Below, piece after piece: positions 24,226 to 36,306 of a DNA stretch of 64,000 nt. Position numbers and translations under genes: made by a program. This DNA is from Scilla litardierei. Its lineage: Eukaryota; Streptophyta; Magnoliopsida; Asparagales; Asparagaceae. The stretch is taken from NCBI GenBank assembly GCA_030789695.1, contig CM061132.1, positions 31,768,418 to 31,832,417 of the forward strand, given 5' to 3'. The stretch's first letter is position 1. Each line of letters opens with the position of its first letter. Below the pieces are notes generated by a model that saw nothing but the letters and a program-made list of their open reading frames with translations, made no database searches and was not told the origin of the DNA.

Positions 24226-26850
24226 ATTAGCGAGTGGCTCAGTCCGACCCATTCTCCAGTTGGGGAGGGGAGGTCGGATCCTGCCCCGGAGGCTTGACTT
24301 GAGGGGGGAGCGAGTGTGTAACTCGGTCCATGCCCTTCTTCGGTTTGGGTGGCAAGGACGGATCCTGCCGCAGGGTCTTTGAGGGGGGAGAGCGAGCGCA
24401 TAGCCCAGCCCGTGACTTTCTCCGGTTTGGGTGGCGAGATTTGGTCCTACCCCAGAGTCTTTGAGGGGGGAGCAGGCACGTAGCCCGGCCCTTGCCCCTC
24501 CCCGGTTTGGGTGGCGAGGATTGGTCCTGCCCCAGAGTCTTGAGGGGGGGAGGGAGCGCGTAGCCTTGCCCGTGCCCTTCTTCGGTTTGGGTGGTGAGGA
24601 TTGGTCCTGCCCCGGAGTCTTGAGGGGCGGAGCGAGCGCGTAGCCTGGCCCGTGCCCTTCTCTGGTTTGGGTGGCGAGGATTGGTCCTGCCCTAGAGTCT
24701 TGAGGGGGGAGCAAGCACGTAGCCCGGCCCGTGCCCTTCTCCGGTTTGGGTGGCGAGGATTGGTCCTGCCCCGGAGTCTTGAGGGGGGAGCGAGCGCGTA
24801 ACCTGGCCCGTGCCCTTCTCCGGTTTAGGTAGCGAGGATTGGTCCTGCTGCGGAGTCTTGAGGGGGGGAGCGAGCGCGTAGCCCGGCCCATGCCCTTCTC
24901 TGGTTTGGGTGGCGAGGATTGGTCCTGCCGTGGAGTCTTGAGGGGGGAGCGAGCACGTAGCCCGGCCCGTGCCCTTCTTCGGTTTGGGTAACGAGGATTG
25001 GTCCTACCCCGGAGTCTTCAGGGGGGAGCGAGCGTGTAGCCCAGCCCGTGCCCTTCTCTGGTTTGGGTGGCGAGGATTGGTCCTGCCCCAGAGTCTTGAG
25101 GGGGGGAGCGAGCGCGTAGCCTGGCCCGTGCCCTTCTTCAGTTTGGGTGGCGAGGATTGGTCCTGTCCCGGAGTCTTGAGGGGGAGAGCGAGCGCGTAGC
25201 CTGGCCCGTGCCCTTCTCTGGTTTGGGTGGCGAGGATTGGTCCGGCCCCGGAGTCTTGAGGGGGGAGCGAGCGCGTAGCCCGGCCCGTGCCCTTCTCCGG
25301 TTTGGGTGGCGAGGATTGGTCCTGCCCCAGAGTCTTGGGGGATGCGAGCGCGTAGCCCGGCCCGTGCCCTTCTCCGGTTTGGGTGGCGAGGATTGGTCCT
25401 GCACCAGAGTCTTGAGGGGGTAGCGAGCGCGTAGCACGGCCCATGCCCTTCTCTGGTTTGGGTGGCGAGGATTGGTCCTGCCCCAGAGTCTTGAGGGGGG
25501 GAGCGAGCGCGTAGCCCGACCCGTGCCCTTCTCCGGTTTGGGTGGCGAGGATTGGTCCTGCCCCAGAGTCTGGAGGGGGGAGCGAGAGCATAGCGCAGAC
25601 AGTGCCCTACTTCGGTTTGGGTGGCGAGGATTGGTCCTGCCCCGGAGTCTTGAGGGGGGAGCGAGCGCGTAGCCCGGCCAGTGCCCTTCTTCGGTTTGGG
25701 TGGAGAGGATTGGTCCTGCACCGGAGTCTTGAGGGGGGGAGCGAGTGCGTAGCCCGGCCCGTGCCCTTCTCCGATTTTGGTGGCGAGGATTGGTCCTGCC
25801 CCGGAGTCTTCAGGGGGGAGGAAGCGCGTAGCCCAGCCCGTGCCCTTCTTCGGTTTAGGTGGCGAGGATTGGTCCTGCCCCGAAGTCTTTAGGGGGAGCG
25901 AGCGCGTAGCCCGGCCCGTGTCCTTCTCCGGTTTTGGTGGCGAGGATTGGTCCTGCCCCGGAGTCTTGAAGGGGGGAGCGAGCGCGTAGCCCGGCCCGTG
26001 CCCTTCTCTGGTTTGGGTGGAGAGGATTGGACCTGCCCCGGAGTCTTGGGGGGAGCGAGCACGTAGCCCGGCCCGTGCCCTTCTCCAGTTTGGGTGGCGA
26101 GGATTGATCATGCCCCATATTCTTGACGGGGGAGCGAGCACGTAGCCTGGCCCGTGCCCTTCTCCGGTTTGGGTGGCGAGGATTGGTCCTGCCCCGGAGT
26201 CTTGAGGGGGAAGCGAGCGCGTAGCCCGGCCCGTGTCCTTCTCCGGTTTGGGTGGCGAGGATTGGTCCTGCACCGGAGTGTTGATGGGGGGAGGTAGCGC
26301 GTAGCCCGGCCCGTGCCCTTCTCCGGTTTGGGTGGCGAGGATTGGTCCTGCCTCGGAGTCTTGAGGGGGGGAGTGAGCGTGTAGCCCGGCCTGTGCCCTT
26401 CTTCGGTTTGGGTGGCGAGGATTGGTCTGGCCCCAGAGTCTTGAGGGGGGAGCGAGCGCGTAGCCCGGCCAGTGCCCTTCTCCGGTTTGTGTGGCGAGGA
26501 TTGGTCCTGCCCCGGAGTCTTGAGGGGGGAGCGAGCGCGTAGCCCGGCCCGTGCCCTTCTCCGGTTTAGGTGGCGAGGATTGGTCCTGCCCCGGAGTCTT
26601 GGGGGGGAGCGAGCACGTAGCCTGGCCCGTGCCCTTCTCCAGCTTGGGTGGCGAGGATTGGTCCTGTCCCGGAGTCTTGAGGGGGGGGGGGGAGCGAGCG
26701 CGTGGCTCGGCCCGTGCCCTTCTCCGGTTTGGGTGGCGAGGATGGGTCCTGCCCCGGACTCTTGTGCGGGGGGAGCGAGCGTGTAGCTCGGCCCGTGCCC
26801 TTCTCCGGTTTGGGTGGCGAGGATTGGTCCTGCCCCGGAGTCTATTGCGT
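24226..26850. repeat. 79-bp minisatellite, about 33 units
   Basis: Head-to-tail array of a GC-rich unit of mostly 78-80 bp. Each unit carries GGTTTGGGTGGCGAGGATTG, then TCCTGCCCCGGAGTCTTGAG, a G-run of 5-10, GAGCGAGCGCGTAGC, and CCGGCCCGTGCCCTTCTC. I count 33 units, the outermost being the most diverged. It begins about 80 bp past the pol stop of E1. Because the unit is not a multiple of three and has few stops, long frames run through it in several frames of both strands (for example 24825-26273 minus, 482 codons); these are not genes. Amplified tandem repeats in this position are known for the Retand family. Confidence 0.93.
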
Positions 26851-26928
26851 TTAAACTGAAATTCTCAAGTGGAGACAGCAAGGTTTGGAAACACGAAGAA
26901 AAGAAAGTATTTCATTAAAGACTCATAA

Positions 26929-28392
26929 TTATTGATAATATTTCAGGAGATGTTCCGCATTCCATGGGTGGGCCAGTTCGCTCCCCTCCAAGGTCGCCAA
27001 GATGTAGGTGGCCGGCCCGACTATGTCGATGATCTCGTAGGGCCCCTCCCATTTGGCCTCCAGCTTCCCTCGACGAGCAGTCTCGAGCTTGAAGGTGGTG
27101 TCTCTAAGGGCCAAGTCGCCAATTCTGAAGGTCTGCTTCTTCACCCGGGAGTTGTAGTGCCGGGCCATCCTTTGGCTCTACCGGACAAGGTTCGTCAGGG
27201 CCCGGTCTCTCACTTCATCGACGAGCTCGAGGATGAGGGCGAGGCCCTCTGCGTTGATGCCTTCGTCGAAGTACCGTAGCCGGAGTGTCTCCTCTCCAAT
27301 CTCCACAGGGCGACCGCTTCCGATCCGAACGCCAACTTGAACGGGTCTCTCCGGTCGAGGCTTTGTGGGTGGTACGATATGACCAAAGAATGCCTGGTAG
27401 CTCGTCCACCCATGCTCCCAGGGCGGCATCGACTTTCTTCTTCAGGGGGCCCAATATGCATTTGTTTGCTGCCTCCGCCATCCCATTGCATTATGGGTGG
27501 GCCACGGAGGCAAAATGAAGCTTGATTCCCCAGCCCGAGCATAAATATCGAAAGCCTTCGCGGTCAAACTGCCGCCCATTGTCTGTCACTATCGAGCGGG
27601 GAATCCCGAAGTGACTGATCACAGACTTCCAAATAAAGCCATTCATGTCCGTCCATGGGATGCGAGCGAGAGGTTCGGCCTCGATCCATTTGGTGAAGTA
27701 GTCCACCGCGACGACCAGGTATTTCCTCCTTCCGGAGGCCTTTGGAAAGGGTCCGAGGATGTCGAGCCCCCAGTTGGCAAAAGGGATCGGGCTCAAGATA
27801 GGGACAGGTGGGCCGGAGGCGCCGCCGTGTGTCTATCAAACTTCTGGCATGCCCCGCACCTCTTGACATAACGGGCCGTGTCATGGATCATTGTCGGCCA
27901 ATAGTATCACTGGCGCACTATCTTGTGGGCGATAGTACGCCCGCCATGGTGGTTCCCGTAGAAGCCCTCCTGCACTTCTCGGATGACCTGTTCTGCTTGC
28001 TCCGGCACCAGGCACTTCAGGTAAGGCAGGATGTCAAACCTGGCGTGGCGTCGGCGGTATAGCACTCCGTCGAAGAGCACGAACGACAGTGCCCACCTCT
28101 CTATCTTCTTGGCTTGCTGCCGCTCCTCGGGCAGGGCCACCGTCTCCAAGTACTTCACTATTGGGGTCATCCACGTCGTCGTCGGGCCGACACACATTAG
28201 TTCTTCTTCCTCAATGGTAGGCGCCAGCAGACTTTCGATGTAGATGGCCTTTCCGATCTCGGTCGCGGAGGAGGAGGCCAGCTTCGACAGGGCGTCAGCC
28301 CCAAGGTTGTGGGAGCAAGGTAAATGCTGGACCTCCGCTCTCTTGAATTTCTGGAGCTCGGCCTGGATGCGCTTGAGGTAGCATTTCATCAT
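26929..28392 (-). pseudogene. pol: E1 integrase region, broken
   Basis: The minus strand shows the tail of the second RNase H (HLPCSHNLGADALSKLAS), then the integrase zinc site (GNHHGGRTIAHKIVRQ followed by YYWPTM and a CxxC further on), the catalytic core with D (FANWGLDILGPF), D (VTDNGRQF) and E (MAEAANK), and a C-terminal part ending HLLKYYQ at 26929. In-frame stops sit at 27907-27909 (TGA) and 27491-27493 (TAA), with a frameshift near 27350-27400. Integrase would insert the cDNA into the host chromosome; this copy cannot make it in one piece. Confidence 0.85.
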
Positions 28393-28422
28393 CTCTTTTC
28401 GGGCCTCGAAGCTCCCTTGGAC

Positions 28423-30134
28423 CTATTGGACGATGATCCGCGAGTCACTAAGCAGTAGCACGTTCGTCGCCCCCATCGCTCTACAAAGCGTCAGCCCATT
28501 GACCACGGCCACATACTCCATGATGTTGTTGGTTGCCGGGAAGTTGAAGCGGAGGGCGTACTCCAACAGGCATCCGTCGGGGGTTTGGATGACGATACCT
28601 GCCCCTGTCTCGGACCCTGTCACCGAGCCATCGATGTGAATGGTCCACAATCTGCCCGCTTCTCCCTGGGCGGGCTCCGAGGGTCCAGCCACCCCCATTG
28701 CATGTGGGGATGCAGCCGCTGGTGGTGCGTCTGGTAGGTTCTCTGGGGGGGTCTTCAATAGTGTGCTCCACCACGAAGTCTGCCAGCGCCTGGCCCTTGA
28801 TCGCTGTCCGGGCCTTGTTTGTTATGTCGACCTCGCTGAGCTCGACACTCCATTTGAGCATCATGCCTGACCGCTCTAACCTCTTCAGGTTCTTCTCGAG
28901 GGGCAGGTTGGTGTGGACGGCGATGGGATGAGCCTGGAAGTACGACCGGAGCTTCCTCGCCGTTGTGATCAGACAGTAGGCGGCCTTCTCGATGCAGTTG
29001 TAGCGAGTCTCCGCCTATCGAAGAATCCAGCTTGCATAGTATACTGGCTGATGCACGCCCTTCTCCTCTTTGATTAAGACGGAGCTGACGGCTTCTTCAT
29101 TGGTCGCCAGGTACAACCCTAGCTGTTCTCCTACCTCCGGCTTGGCGAGCAGCGACGGGCTCTGCAGGTACGTCCTCAGCTCCGCAAAAGCTCGAACGCA
29201 TTCGTCGTCCTACGAGATCACTTTCTTGTTGATCTTTGCTTTGCCGAAGGCCATGTGTAGGACTCTGAAGAAGGGGAGCGACCTCTCCGTGGACTTCGAC
29301 AAGAATCTCCCCAAAGCCACGATCCGGCCGTTCAGCCGCTGCAAGTCCCGGATGGTCCATGGTTCAGCCATATTGACGAGGGCTGACACCTTTTCAGGGT
29401 TCGCCTCAATCCCTCACTTCGCTATCATGAAGCCAAGGAATTTCCCCCGACTACATGCCGAAGACGCGGTTCGCCGGGTTCAGCCTCAGGCCATACTGGC
29501 GCACCTTCTGGAACGTCTCCTGCAAGTCGGCGAGGAGGTCCGGGGCTCTGTTTCTCTTCACCAGCATGTCGTCGATGTAGACCTCCAGGTTTCGCCCGAC
29601 CTACGAGCTGAATATCTTGTCCACCATCCGCTGGTAGGTCGCCCTGTCGTTCTTCAGTCCGAAGGGCATCTTCGTGTAACAGAAGGTGCCGCTATCGGTG
29701 ATGAAGGACGTTTTCTCCTCGTCCTCCTTTGCCATCGGGATCTGGTTGTAGCCCGAGAAGGCATCCATGAAGCTCAACAACTCGTAACCGGACGCCTGGT
29801 CGACCAAGTGGTCGATCCTTGGGAAGGGGAAGCTGTCCTTCAGACACACCTTGTTAAGATCCGTGAAGTCGACGCACATGCGCCACTTCCCATTGGCCTT
29901 CTTCACCACGACGACATTGGCGAGCCAATCCAGATAGTCCACTGGCATGATGAACTTGGCTTGGAGAAGCCGCTCAACTTCTTCATCGGCTGCCCTCTTC
30001 TTCTCTCCCCCGGCACTCCTTTTTTTCTGCCGGACTGGTCGAGATCCCGGGTCCGCATTCAAATTGTGGGAGATTACCGTTGCGTCGACCCCTGGCATGT
30101 CCGCGGTTGACCAGGAAAATATGTCGACGTTGTC
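28423..30134 (-). pseudogene. pol: E1 reverse transcriptase with two RNase H domains, broken
   Basis: RT motifs: KANGKWRMCVDFTDLNK, FMDAFSGYNQI, MPFGLKNDRATYQRMV and the catalytic YIDD (29568-29579). RT thumb and connection follow (MAEPWTIRDLQRLNGR). The native RNase H block (GLYLATNEEAVSSVLI, about 29000-29130) is followed by a second RNase H of archaeal type (WTIHIDGSVTGSETGAGIVI, about 28575-28645). The dual RNase H is typical of Tat elements. Stops include TAG at 29601-29603, TAG at 29451-29453 and TGA replacing Arg in the AKRGIEAN block; there is a 1-nt shift near 29455. Confidence 0.87.
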
Positions 30135-31247
30135 TCAGAGGAGGCTGATGAGGGCTGCCCTCAGAGAAACCGGGAGCTTCGTGCCGATGGAGACAGTCTT
30201 GCCCTCCTCCGCGGCCATGGACACCTCTTCGACCTCTTCAGCGGGAGTTGGCTGTTGGTCACAGAAGTCCTCCCTTTCATCAAGGAGGTCGACCGATACG
30301 GCCTGCTCCGGACCCTTATGCTTGGTCGACCCCACGTAGCAGTTCCTGGACAGCTTCTGGCTCCCCCTCACCAACCCCACCCCGAGTGGAGTTTGGAATT
30401 TCACCATCTGGTGGAGCAGGCTGGGGAGCGCTTCAATGGCCGTCATGTATGGTCGTCCTATGATCCCGTTGTAAGCCGACACGATGTCGACGACAACGAA
30501 TTGTGTCATGAGAGTGACGACTTTCAGTTCCTCTCCAAGTGACACCGGCAAGGTGATCACTCCCACAATGGGAACCGAGTGGCCAGTGAAGCCGACGATG
30601 GGCCCCATGCAAGGCCTCAGGTCTGCCTGCTTCAGCCCCATCTTCTCGACTGTCGACATAAACAGGATGTGGCAAGAGGTTCCAGTATCGATCAGGAGCC
30701 GGCTGATGATGGTCGTCCCGATCTGAGCCTCGATGACAATGGCATCGTCATGCAGAAGCTCGACTCCTTCTAGGTCTTTGTCAATGAAGGTAATGGGGGG
30801 TCGAGCCACTCTCCATCGCTTCACCTCGCTGCTGAGGCCCGCCGCCATCACTTGCCGGGCGTATGCCTTCTTGCTTGACAACGACGCTCCCCCGGAGGAT
30901 GGCCCCACGTATATCACTTCTATGTGCATGACCGGCCTGGGGGGGTGTGGCTCCTCTCGCCCGTTGTCTGGTGGTGTGTCCGGCCTCCATGCGCCTCGCG
31001 GGGCCCTCTCCTCCTGGAACATTCTCCTGCCCTCCACGAAGCCCCCAAGGTGACCCGCCTGTATCAGGCGCTCGATCTCTCTCTTGAGGGTGAAGCAATC
31101 GTCGGTATCATGACCATGGTCCTGGTGATACCGACAATACTTCCGGACGTCTCTCCTCGCAGGGTCCGACTTCATTTCCCTGGGCGGGTCCGGCAGTAGT
31201 CCGGCCCTGGTCGCCGCGGTCAACACCTCTATCATGGGGGCATTGAG
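30135..31247 (-). pseudogene. E1 gag C-terminus and protease
   Basis: In the same frame as gag upstream and RT downstream, separated by TAG at 31248-31250 and TGA at 30135-30137. It shows the Tat-type zinc-like block YCRYHQDHGHDTDDC with LKREIERLI, and the aspartic protease active site LLIDTGTSCHILF (DTG at 30681-30689), with a later IIGRPYM block. The protease would cut the gag-pol polyprotein inside the particle. Confidence 0.85.
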
Positions 31248-31250
31248 CTA

Positions 31251-32942
31251 CGTGTACTGGGCCCGAAGGGGTCCCTCCAGCCTCGGGATTGCTCGGGCGG
31301 GCTCCCGGGTGGGGGCGAATTCTCGCACTGGGCCCGGGCGATCTTGCAGACGACGCCCCCCTGGGTCGCGTCTTGGCTGAGTCGGCTGGTCGCGGTCCCT
31401 GGGCCCGTTTTCTTGCCTCGGCCTGGGATAAGACCGAGGCTCGCCCTGGGGCAATTTCACCGGGGCGACTGGTTTCTTCCCACCGAGAGTCTTCTCGCTC
31501 AGCGCATATCTCTCCGCCTGAGCGATTAGCGTGTCGTAGTCGGCGGGCGGGTCCCGGAGCAAGGATTTGTGAAGGCTCCGATTTCGCAGTCCCGTCTTGA
31601 AGGCTAGCATGAGCACTTCATCGTCGCAGGCCACCACTACCCGCCTTTCATCTTGAAAGCGGTGCAGGTACTTCCCAGTCGTCTCTCCTTCTCCTTGGAC
31701 TATCGTGCTGAGGTAGTCCAAAGTCTTCTTTTTTGTGCGCCTGTCCCGAAACTCCTGGCAGAACTTGTGGGATAATTCGCCGAAGCTCCCGATGGATCTC
31801 GCCGGCAAGCTGTAGAACCACTCCAGCGCCGTGTCCCGCAGGCTCTGCGAGAAAAGCCGGCGCAGGAACGCGGCATCCACATCCTGTGCATCCATCGCCC
31901 CTCTGTATTGTTGCACGCGCGAGAGGGGGTCGCCCTTTCTGTTGTACGTGGCCAGGTGGGGTGCCTTGAACCTCGCAGGCCTTGGGGCCGAGGTTATCCA
32001 TCACGCAAGCGGCGTGGCCTCCTCAGGGTAAGCGGGGCGCTCCGGTGCGCGCCCTCTCCGCCACTCCGGGGTTTGGCTCCGGTCCCGCCTCAGCTGTCGA
32101 CGGTCATTATGCCCCGGGGAGGGACGAAGTGGTTGCCGGAGAGGACTCCTTCTGCGCGGAGGGGATCCGGTGGGTGACGGACTACGGGCGGTCCAGTATC
32201 GCCGGCCCAAAGCCGTTGCCTCCGGGATCTCCCTCCGCTCCCGATTCTCCCTCAGGAGCCTCTCGCGCTCTGCGATGAGGAATCAGAGTTGTTGACGAAT
32301 GGCTTCCTCGTCGAGGCGGTCCAGGGAGAGACGCCGACGGGGGGGACTCTGCCCCCGAGGTGGGGACCTGGCAAACGAAGGGCTGCGCTCGTTCATGTGT
32401 CTTCAGCCCGCCGTCGACACCTCCGAGATCTCCCGGTTCTCCTCATTCTCCCACCGGAGCCTTTCGCGCTCCGCGATAATGAAGCGGAGCTGGCGACATG
32501 CGGCCTCTTCATCGAGGAGGGATCGACGAGCGGCCTCGGCCGCTTCGTCTAGATTCCTCTGTGCAGCAGTTGCCTCCTCCTGGCGCCTTCGCAGCCGCGC
32601 GACCTTCGTCTCTTCCTCCAAGAGCCTTTGCTGGGCCGCTATCTCCTCGGCGAGCCCTTTGTCCCCTACTTCTTCGTCGAATTGAGGCTGAAGGTTTCGC
32701 CTCACGTTTGAGGGCTCAGAGGGGCCGGGAGGCGCTTCGGTCTGGGCCGCTGTGAGACCCGCCATCATCTTGGCGAAAGCTTCGAAGCTCTGCTGTACCG
32801 CCCGGGCCGAGGCCTGGACTGTCTCGGCCTCCACCTCGGGAGGTGGGTTAGTCACTGGAGTCATTGGATGAGAATGCGATTCTTGGTCAGCGGGATCCTT
32901 GCCGTGGTCAGGATTTCGGTTGATTGGTATGGGATCTGACAT
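31251..32942 (-). pseudogene. gag: E1 gag, three nonsense codons
   Basis: Starts at ATG 32942 (MSDPIPINRNPDHGK) shortly inside the primer site. One frame continues to 31248 with TGA at 32403-32405, 32283-32285 and 32001-32003. The N-terminal part is a charged coiled coil containing a duplicated block (DEEAACRQLRFIIAERERL and DEEAIRQQL...FLIAERERL). The retrotransposon-gag core follows (FKAPHLATYNRKGDPLSRV, ALEWFYSLPARSIGSFGEL, KKKTLDYLSTIVQGEGET). It would be the capsid precursor. All three stops are TGA where CGA/CGG Arg is likely, pointing to C-to-T decay. Confidence 0.85.
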
Positions 32943-32957
32943 GGGTGTGACCCTTCG

Positions 32958-32975
32958 TTCCCACAGACGGTGCCA
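32958..32975 (-). other. Primer-binding site of E1
   Basis: The minus strand reads TGGCACCGTCTGTGGGAA two bases inside the LTR end. This is the primer-site type I associate with Tat-lineage Gypsy elements; the exact tRNA was not checked. Confidence 0.75.
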
Positions 32976-32977
32976 AT

Positions 32978-34106
32978 TGTTGCGGGGGTAAAACCCGCGT
33001 ACAATGAATTTGTATTATGGGGAACCAAGGGCACGGTGGTTATGTTGATGACGGGATTACGGTAGGCTTTTCAATAGGTGATTAGTGAGGTGATGAGGCT
33101 AAACCTGTTGCAAAGGTAGACCACGGTGTCGAATCCGGAAGGATGTAGTAGAAGGGCTGAACTGCCTGGTGCAGGGACGAGCACGACCGATGGTGACGAG
33201 CTAACATGTGCAAGGAGCAACTCGTCAGAAAGGCCGGGTTGGGGTCCAACCCTTAGCCTCTCCGATGCCTAAGTCAGTAATAGGACTTAAAGCGGGGGCT
33301 AGGCATGCGGGTCGGACTGAGGGTGAGTCGATCGCACGTGACGAGCTGTGAAAGGTGGAAGAACAACGATATGGGAGACCTTTGCTCTTGTGTGTGAGTA
33401 ATAAGATTTAGAGTGAATTAGCCAACCTCTTCCCCGTTGGAGGCGAAGGGGTATTTATACCTAGTGGAGGCGGTTAGGTGAGGCTGACCTGGCATGCTGA
33501 CTTGGCGTACTGAGCTGGCTCGACTGTCAGCGGAAGCTTCGGACGATGATGTCAGGATCAAGGGTGTCAGCCACGCATTTGTCAGATGGCGCAACAGCCA
33601 GGGGCGCTTTTGTCAGGGTGTCAGGGCCGAAAGCATTAAGTGTCAAGGGGCGCAGTGGCCAGGGAGTGCTTTGTCAGATGGTCGGGCGGCGATAGTATCA
33701 GTAGCGTCCTTGTACTAGGTTGTTTGTCGTGTCCGATGTGCCAAAGAACCATCGGAGCGCCTTTTAGGGGCGGGGCCAGCGACAGGCTACCGGGCCTGCC
33801 TGGATTCAGGATGTGCGGTCCGGACGTACACTTTGTGCGCTATTCCTGGCGAACCGGGGGAGAACGGGTGTGCGTCTCGTCGTGATCGTGGTGGAGAGTG
33901 CCCATATCAACGGCCGAGGCAGAGCGCGCCCTTTCCCCAGTCGTGTCAGTCCCCAGGATCGACAGGCGCCCTGCAGGCCTCGGAAGTTCGGGCGAGGAGC
34001 GACTTGTCGCTGGGTCAGCTGCCCTTCAGGGGGTGGGACGAGCCGGCGGGGTATTTCGGTGGTTTAGGATGGAAGGTCTGACTATCACGATCTTCAGGTC
34101 GTAACA
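32978..34106 (-). repeat. 5' LTR of E1 (middle LTR)
   Basis: 1129 bp, same length as the 3' LTR, with a TATAAATA promoter motif at 33452-33459 (minus). Its U3 end at 34106 is not followed by a target duplication but directly by E2 internal sequence. Confidence 0.93.
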
Positions 34107-34314
34107 ATTAATTATACCCTCACAATCAAACAGTCTACACACCCAATAAGTAAGAAAGGAAACTAAAACAGAACCAATCCATTTCATTTATTTTAAACGG
34201 TGAGGCTATTCACGGAGCCCACCGAGAATACAACATTACATCGGGCCCAGCCCCCGGCAGGCCGTACAAAAAGAGACAAAGTTCCCCTACTCTAAGTCCT
34301 CAGCGTCGACGCCT

Positions 34315-36306
34315 CTCCACCGGCCGAGCCCCCATTTCCCTCGCCACCTGGCAAACTCCCGCCTCCCTCACCTCTTGCAGCAGTGGAACGACATGCTCAT
34401 CATGATAACGGGGGATAGCGGCTTTGATCAAGTCGTGCTCAACCCCCATCTCTCCTCCAGCTGCTGCTTCAGGATACCCTTCTCCCTCCTATCCGCCTCG
34501 ATGGTCTTCTTCAGGTTGGCTATCTGCCCCACCTGCAGCTCGATTACCCATTGCTTGCTAGCCATCTCATCGGCATGCCTCGCCAGGATATCGGACTGCT
34601 TGCGCCCCTCCTCCAGAAGCTGACGCTCGAGCCTAGCCTTCGTCGCATTAAAGTACGCGACCTACCCCTTCTCAACCTCATAGGCTACCGTGACCCGCAT
34701 CAGCTCCTCCTCCTTCTCCCGCAGCTTCTCTTCGACTTAGCTAAGGTCGACCCTCACCTTGTCGAGTGCCGCCTTTGTGGCAGCCACCGGAGTTCGGCGT
34801 CGCAGGGTCGCCATTGCCGTGACCATCTACAAAAAGACCCCACTCAGTCAGACACAAGCAAAGAAAACTTGGGAGGCGAGACAAGGAATTTGGCCTACCT
34901 GCATGACGTGCCACACGGCGGTACCGCACAGCCGCTCCGCTCCCACGCGGTTCAGGGACTCGCGATCCTGCAGCAGCAGATAATACTCCGCTAGACGCGC
35001 CGCCACCCCGGTACCCTCAAATATCGACTCATCACGGCCTATCCGATAGGTCGGCAGGTAAAGACTGTCGTTTGGAAGCTCCTCGACCTCCGCCTTTGTC
35101 CGCTTAAAGCGGATGAGAGCGTTCTCGCAGCACGGGTTCGTCGCCCTTCCCATCTCGCACAGGGGGATTCCGTAAGGCCACTTCTAGACCGGGGGTGCCT
35201 TGCAAGGCTTTCCTGCCTCGGGTACCCGCGTAGGAACCAGGAGGACCACTCCCCGAATGGGTGAACCCTCGGGGAGGTCCTCGCCAGCTTGACCGGAAGA
35301 GGCGCCAGATTTAGACGTCCTTTGCCTTCGGTTTGCCTCCTCCTCGCCCGGGACATCGGCACTCTGTTTTTGAGACACCTCCTTTATAGGCCCCTCCTCG
35401 CCCATCGATTTCTTACCCTTATCACGAGGATTGGAGCTCTCCCCAACCGGCACTTCGGCGGCCCTCGACCCCTCCTTGGACGAATGCATGGCGTCTTCTC
35501 CTACGAAGGAGAGAAAGATCATGGTAATCCTACATAAAGGATCACCAAATTCAAACCACCATGGGACCAAAAATCCTGGACGAGCCGGTTGTCCTGCATC
35601 AAGCTCGCCAACCTGTGGTACGCCTCGGGCAGCTCCGCCAAAATCTGCGTCTTCACCAGATCCTCACCATCTACCTTCACCATCTCATTCACTCAAGGAT
35701 TCAGCGCTCCCCAGATTGATATCAGCACCACGTCGACCGGCATCATAACAAAGACGAAATCCTTCGTCCACCTACTAACATCGGCGGGCACCCTAACGAC
35801 GAGCTCCCGTCCCCTCCTCGCACAGACACAAGGGTACATACCCCTCTTTCGAACTACAAAGAAGTGCTGAAACAGCACCAGGGACGGACTCAGGGAGATG
35901 GCGAGGCACAGGACGACAAACCCCACTAGCAAGCCCCAGGAGCTGGGCGCCAGGGCAAAGATCGGCAGCTCTAGGAAATTCAATATGTGGAGGAGATAAG
36001 GGTGGATTGGGAAGCGAAGCCCCAACTCGAAGGACCGGGCGTAGACCCCAAATTCATTATCCCCAGGCAAACACACCCTTTCCTCGGGTCCAAGGACCCG
36101 CACTTCCCAGGGCGGACGCACGAACCGCACTCAAATCTCCCTAATGTTGATCCCATTCGACCTACATCTAACGGCCTCTATCTCCCTCGGCATGTCGGTG
36201 CGCCACGTCCCCCTTCTCCGAGGCCTCTGTACCCCCAACCTCTCCTCTTCCATTGACTCCTCCATCGCCACGCTCTACCCCCTCCGAAGTCAGAATGAGA
36301 GGCCAT
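34315..36306 (-). pseudogene. Antisense gene I copy in E2, decayed
   Basis: Same exon order as 17257-19253 on the opposite strand: start ATG at 36304-36306, the Transposase_28-like block (FELGLRFPIHPYLLHILNF), the SIFEGTGVAARLAEY block and a coiled coil ending near 34315. Exon 2 ends WHVMQ before GTAGG, which shows the true phase of the second intron. Lesions: a 1-nt loss soon after the start, TGA for CGA before VRFVRPPWEV, TGA for CGA at 35693-35695, TAG at 35184-35186. Useful as the reference that exposes the frameshifts of gene I in E1. Confidence 0.75.

Larger units (their letters stand above)
15645..34106 (-). mobile_element. E1: 18.5-kb Tat/Retand-like Gypsy retrotransposon
   Basis: Minus-strand element with 1129-bp LTRs at both ends. 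Order from its 5' end: LTR, primer site, gag, protease, RT, RNase H, an extra archaeal-type RNase H, integrase, a 79-bp minisatellite, spacer, two genes on the opposite strand, polypurine tract, LTR. RT before integrase makes it Ty3/Gypsy. The second RNase H, large size, tandem repeat and antisense genes between pol and the 3' LTR are traits known from the Tat lineage (Ogre, Retand, Grande). All protein frames carry nonsense codons or frameshifts, so it is non-autonomous now. Confidence 0.9.

Noticed and set aside
24825..26273. 482-codon minus-strand frame rich in 'GAGPILATQT' repeats
   Set aside because: It is the 79-bp minisatellite read through in rotating frames; equally long frames occur in other frames and on the other strand, and there is no start or domain.
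24226..26850. CRISPR-like array
   Set aside because: Units are contiguous without unique spacers, the context is a plant retrotransposon, and no cas genes exist.
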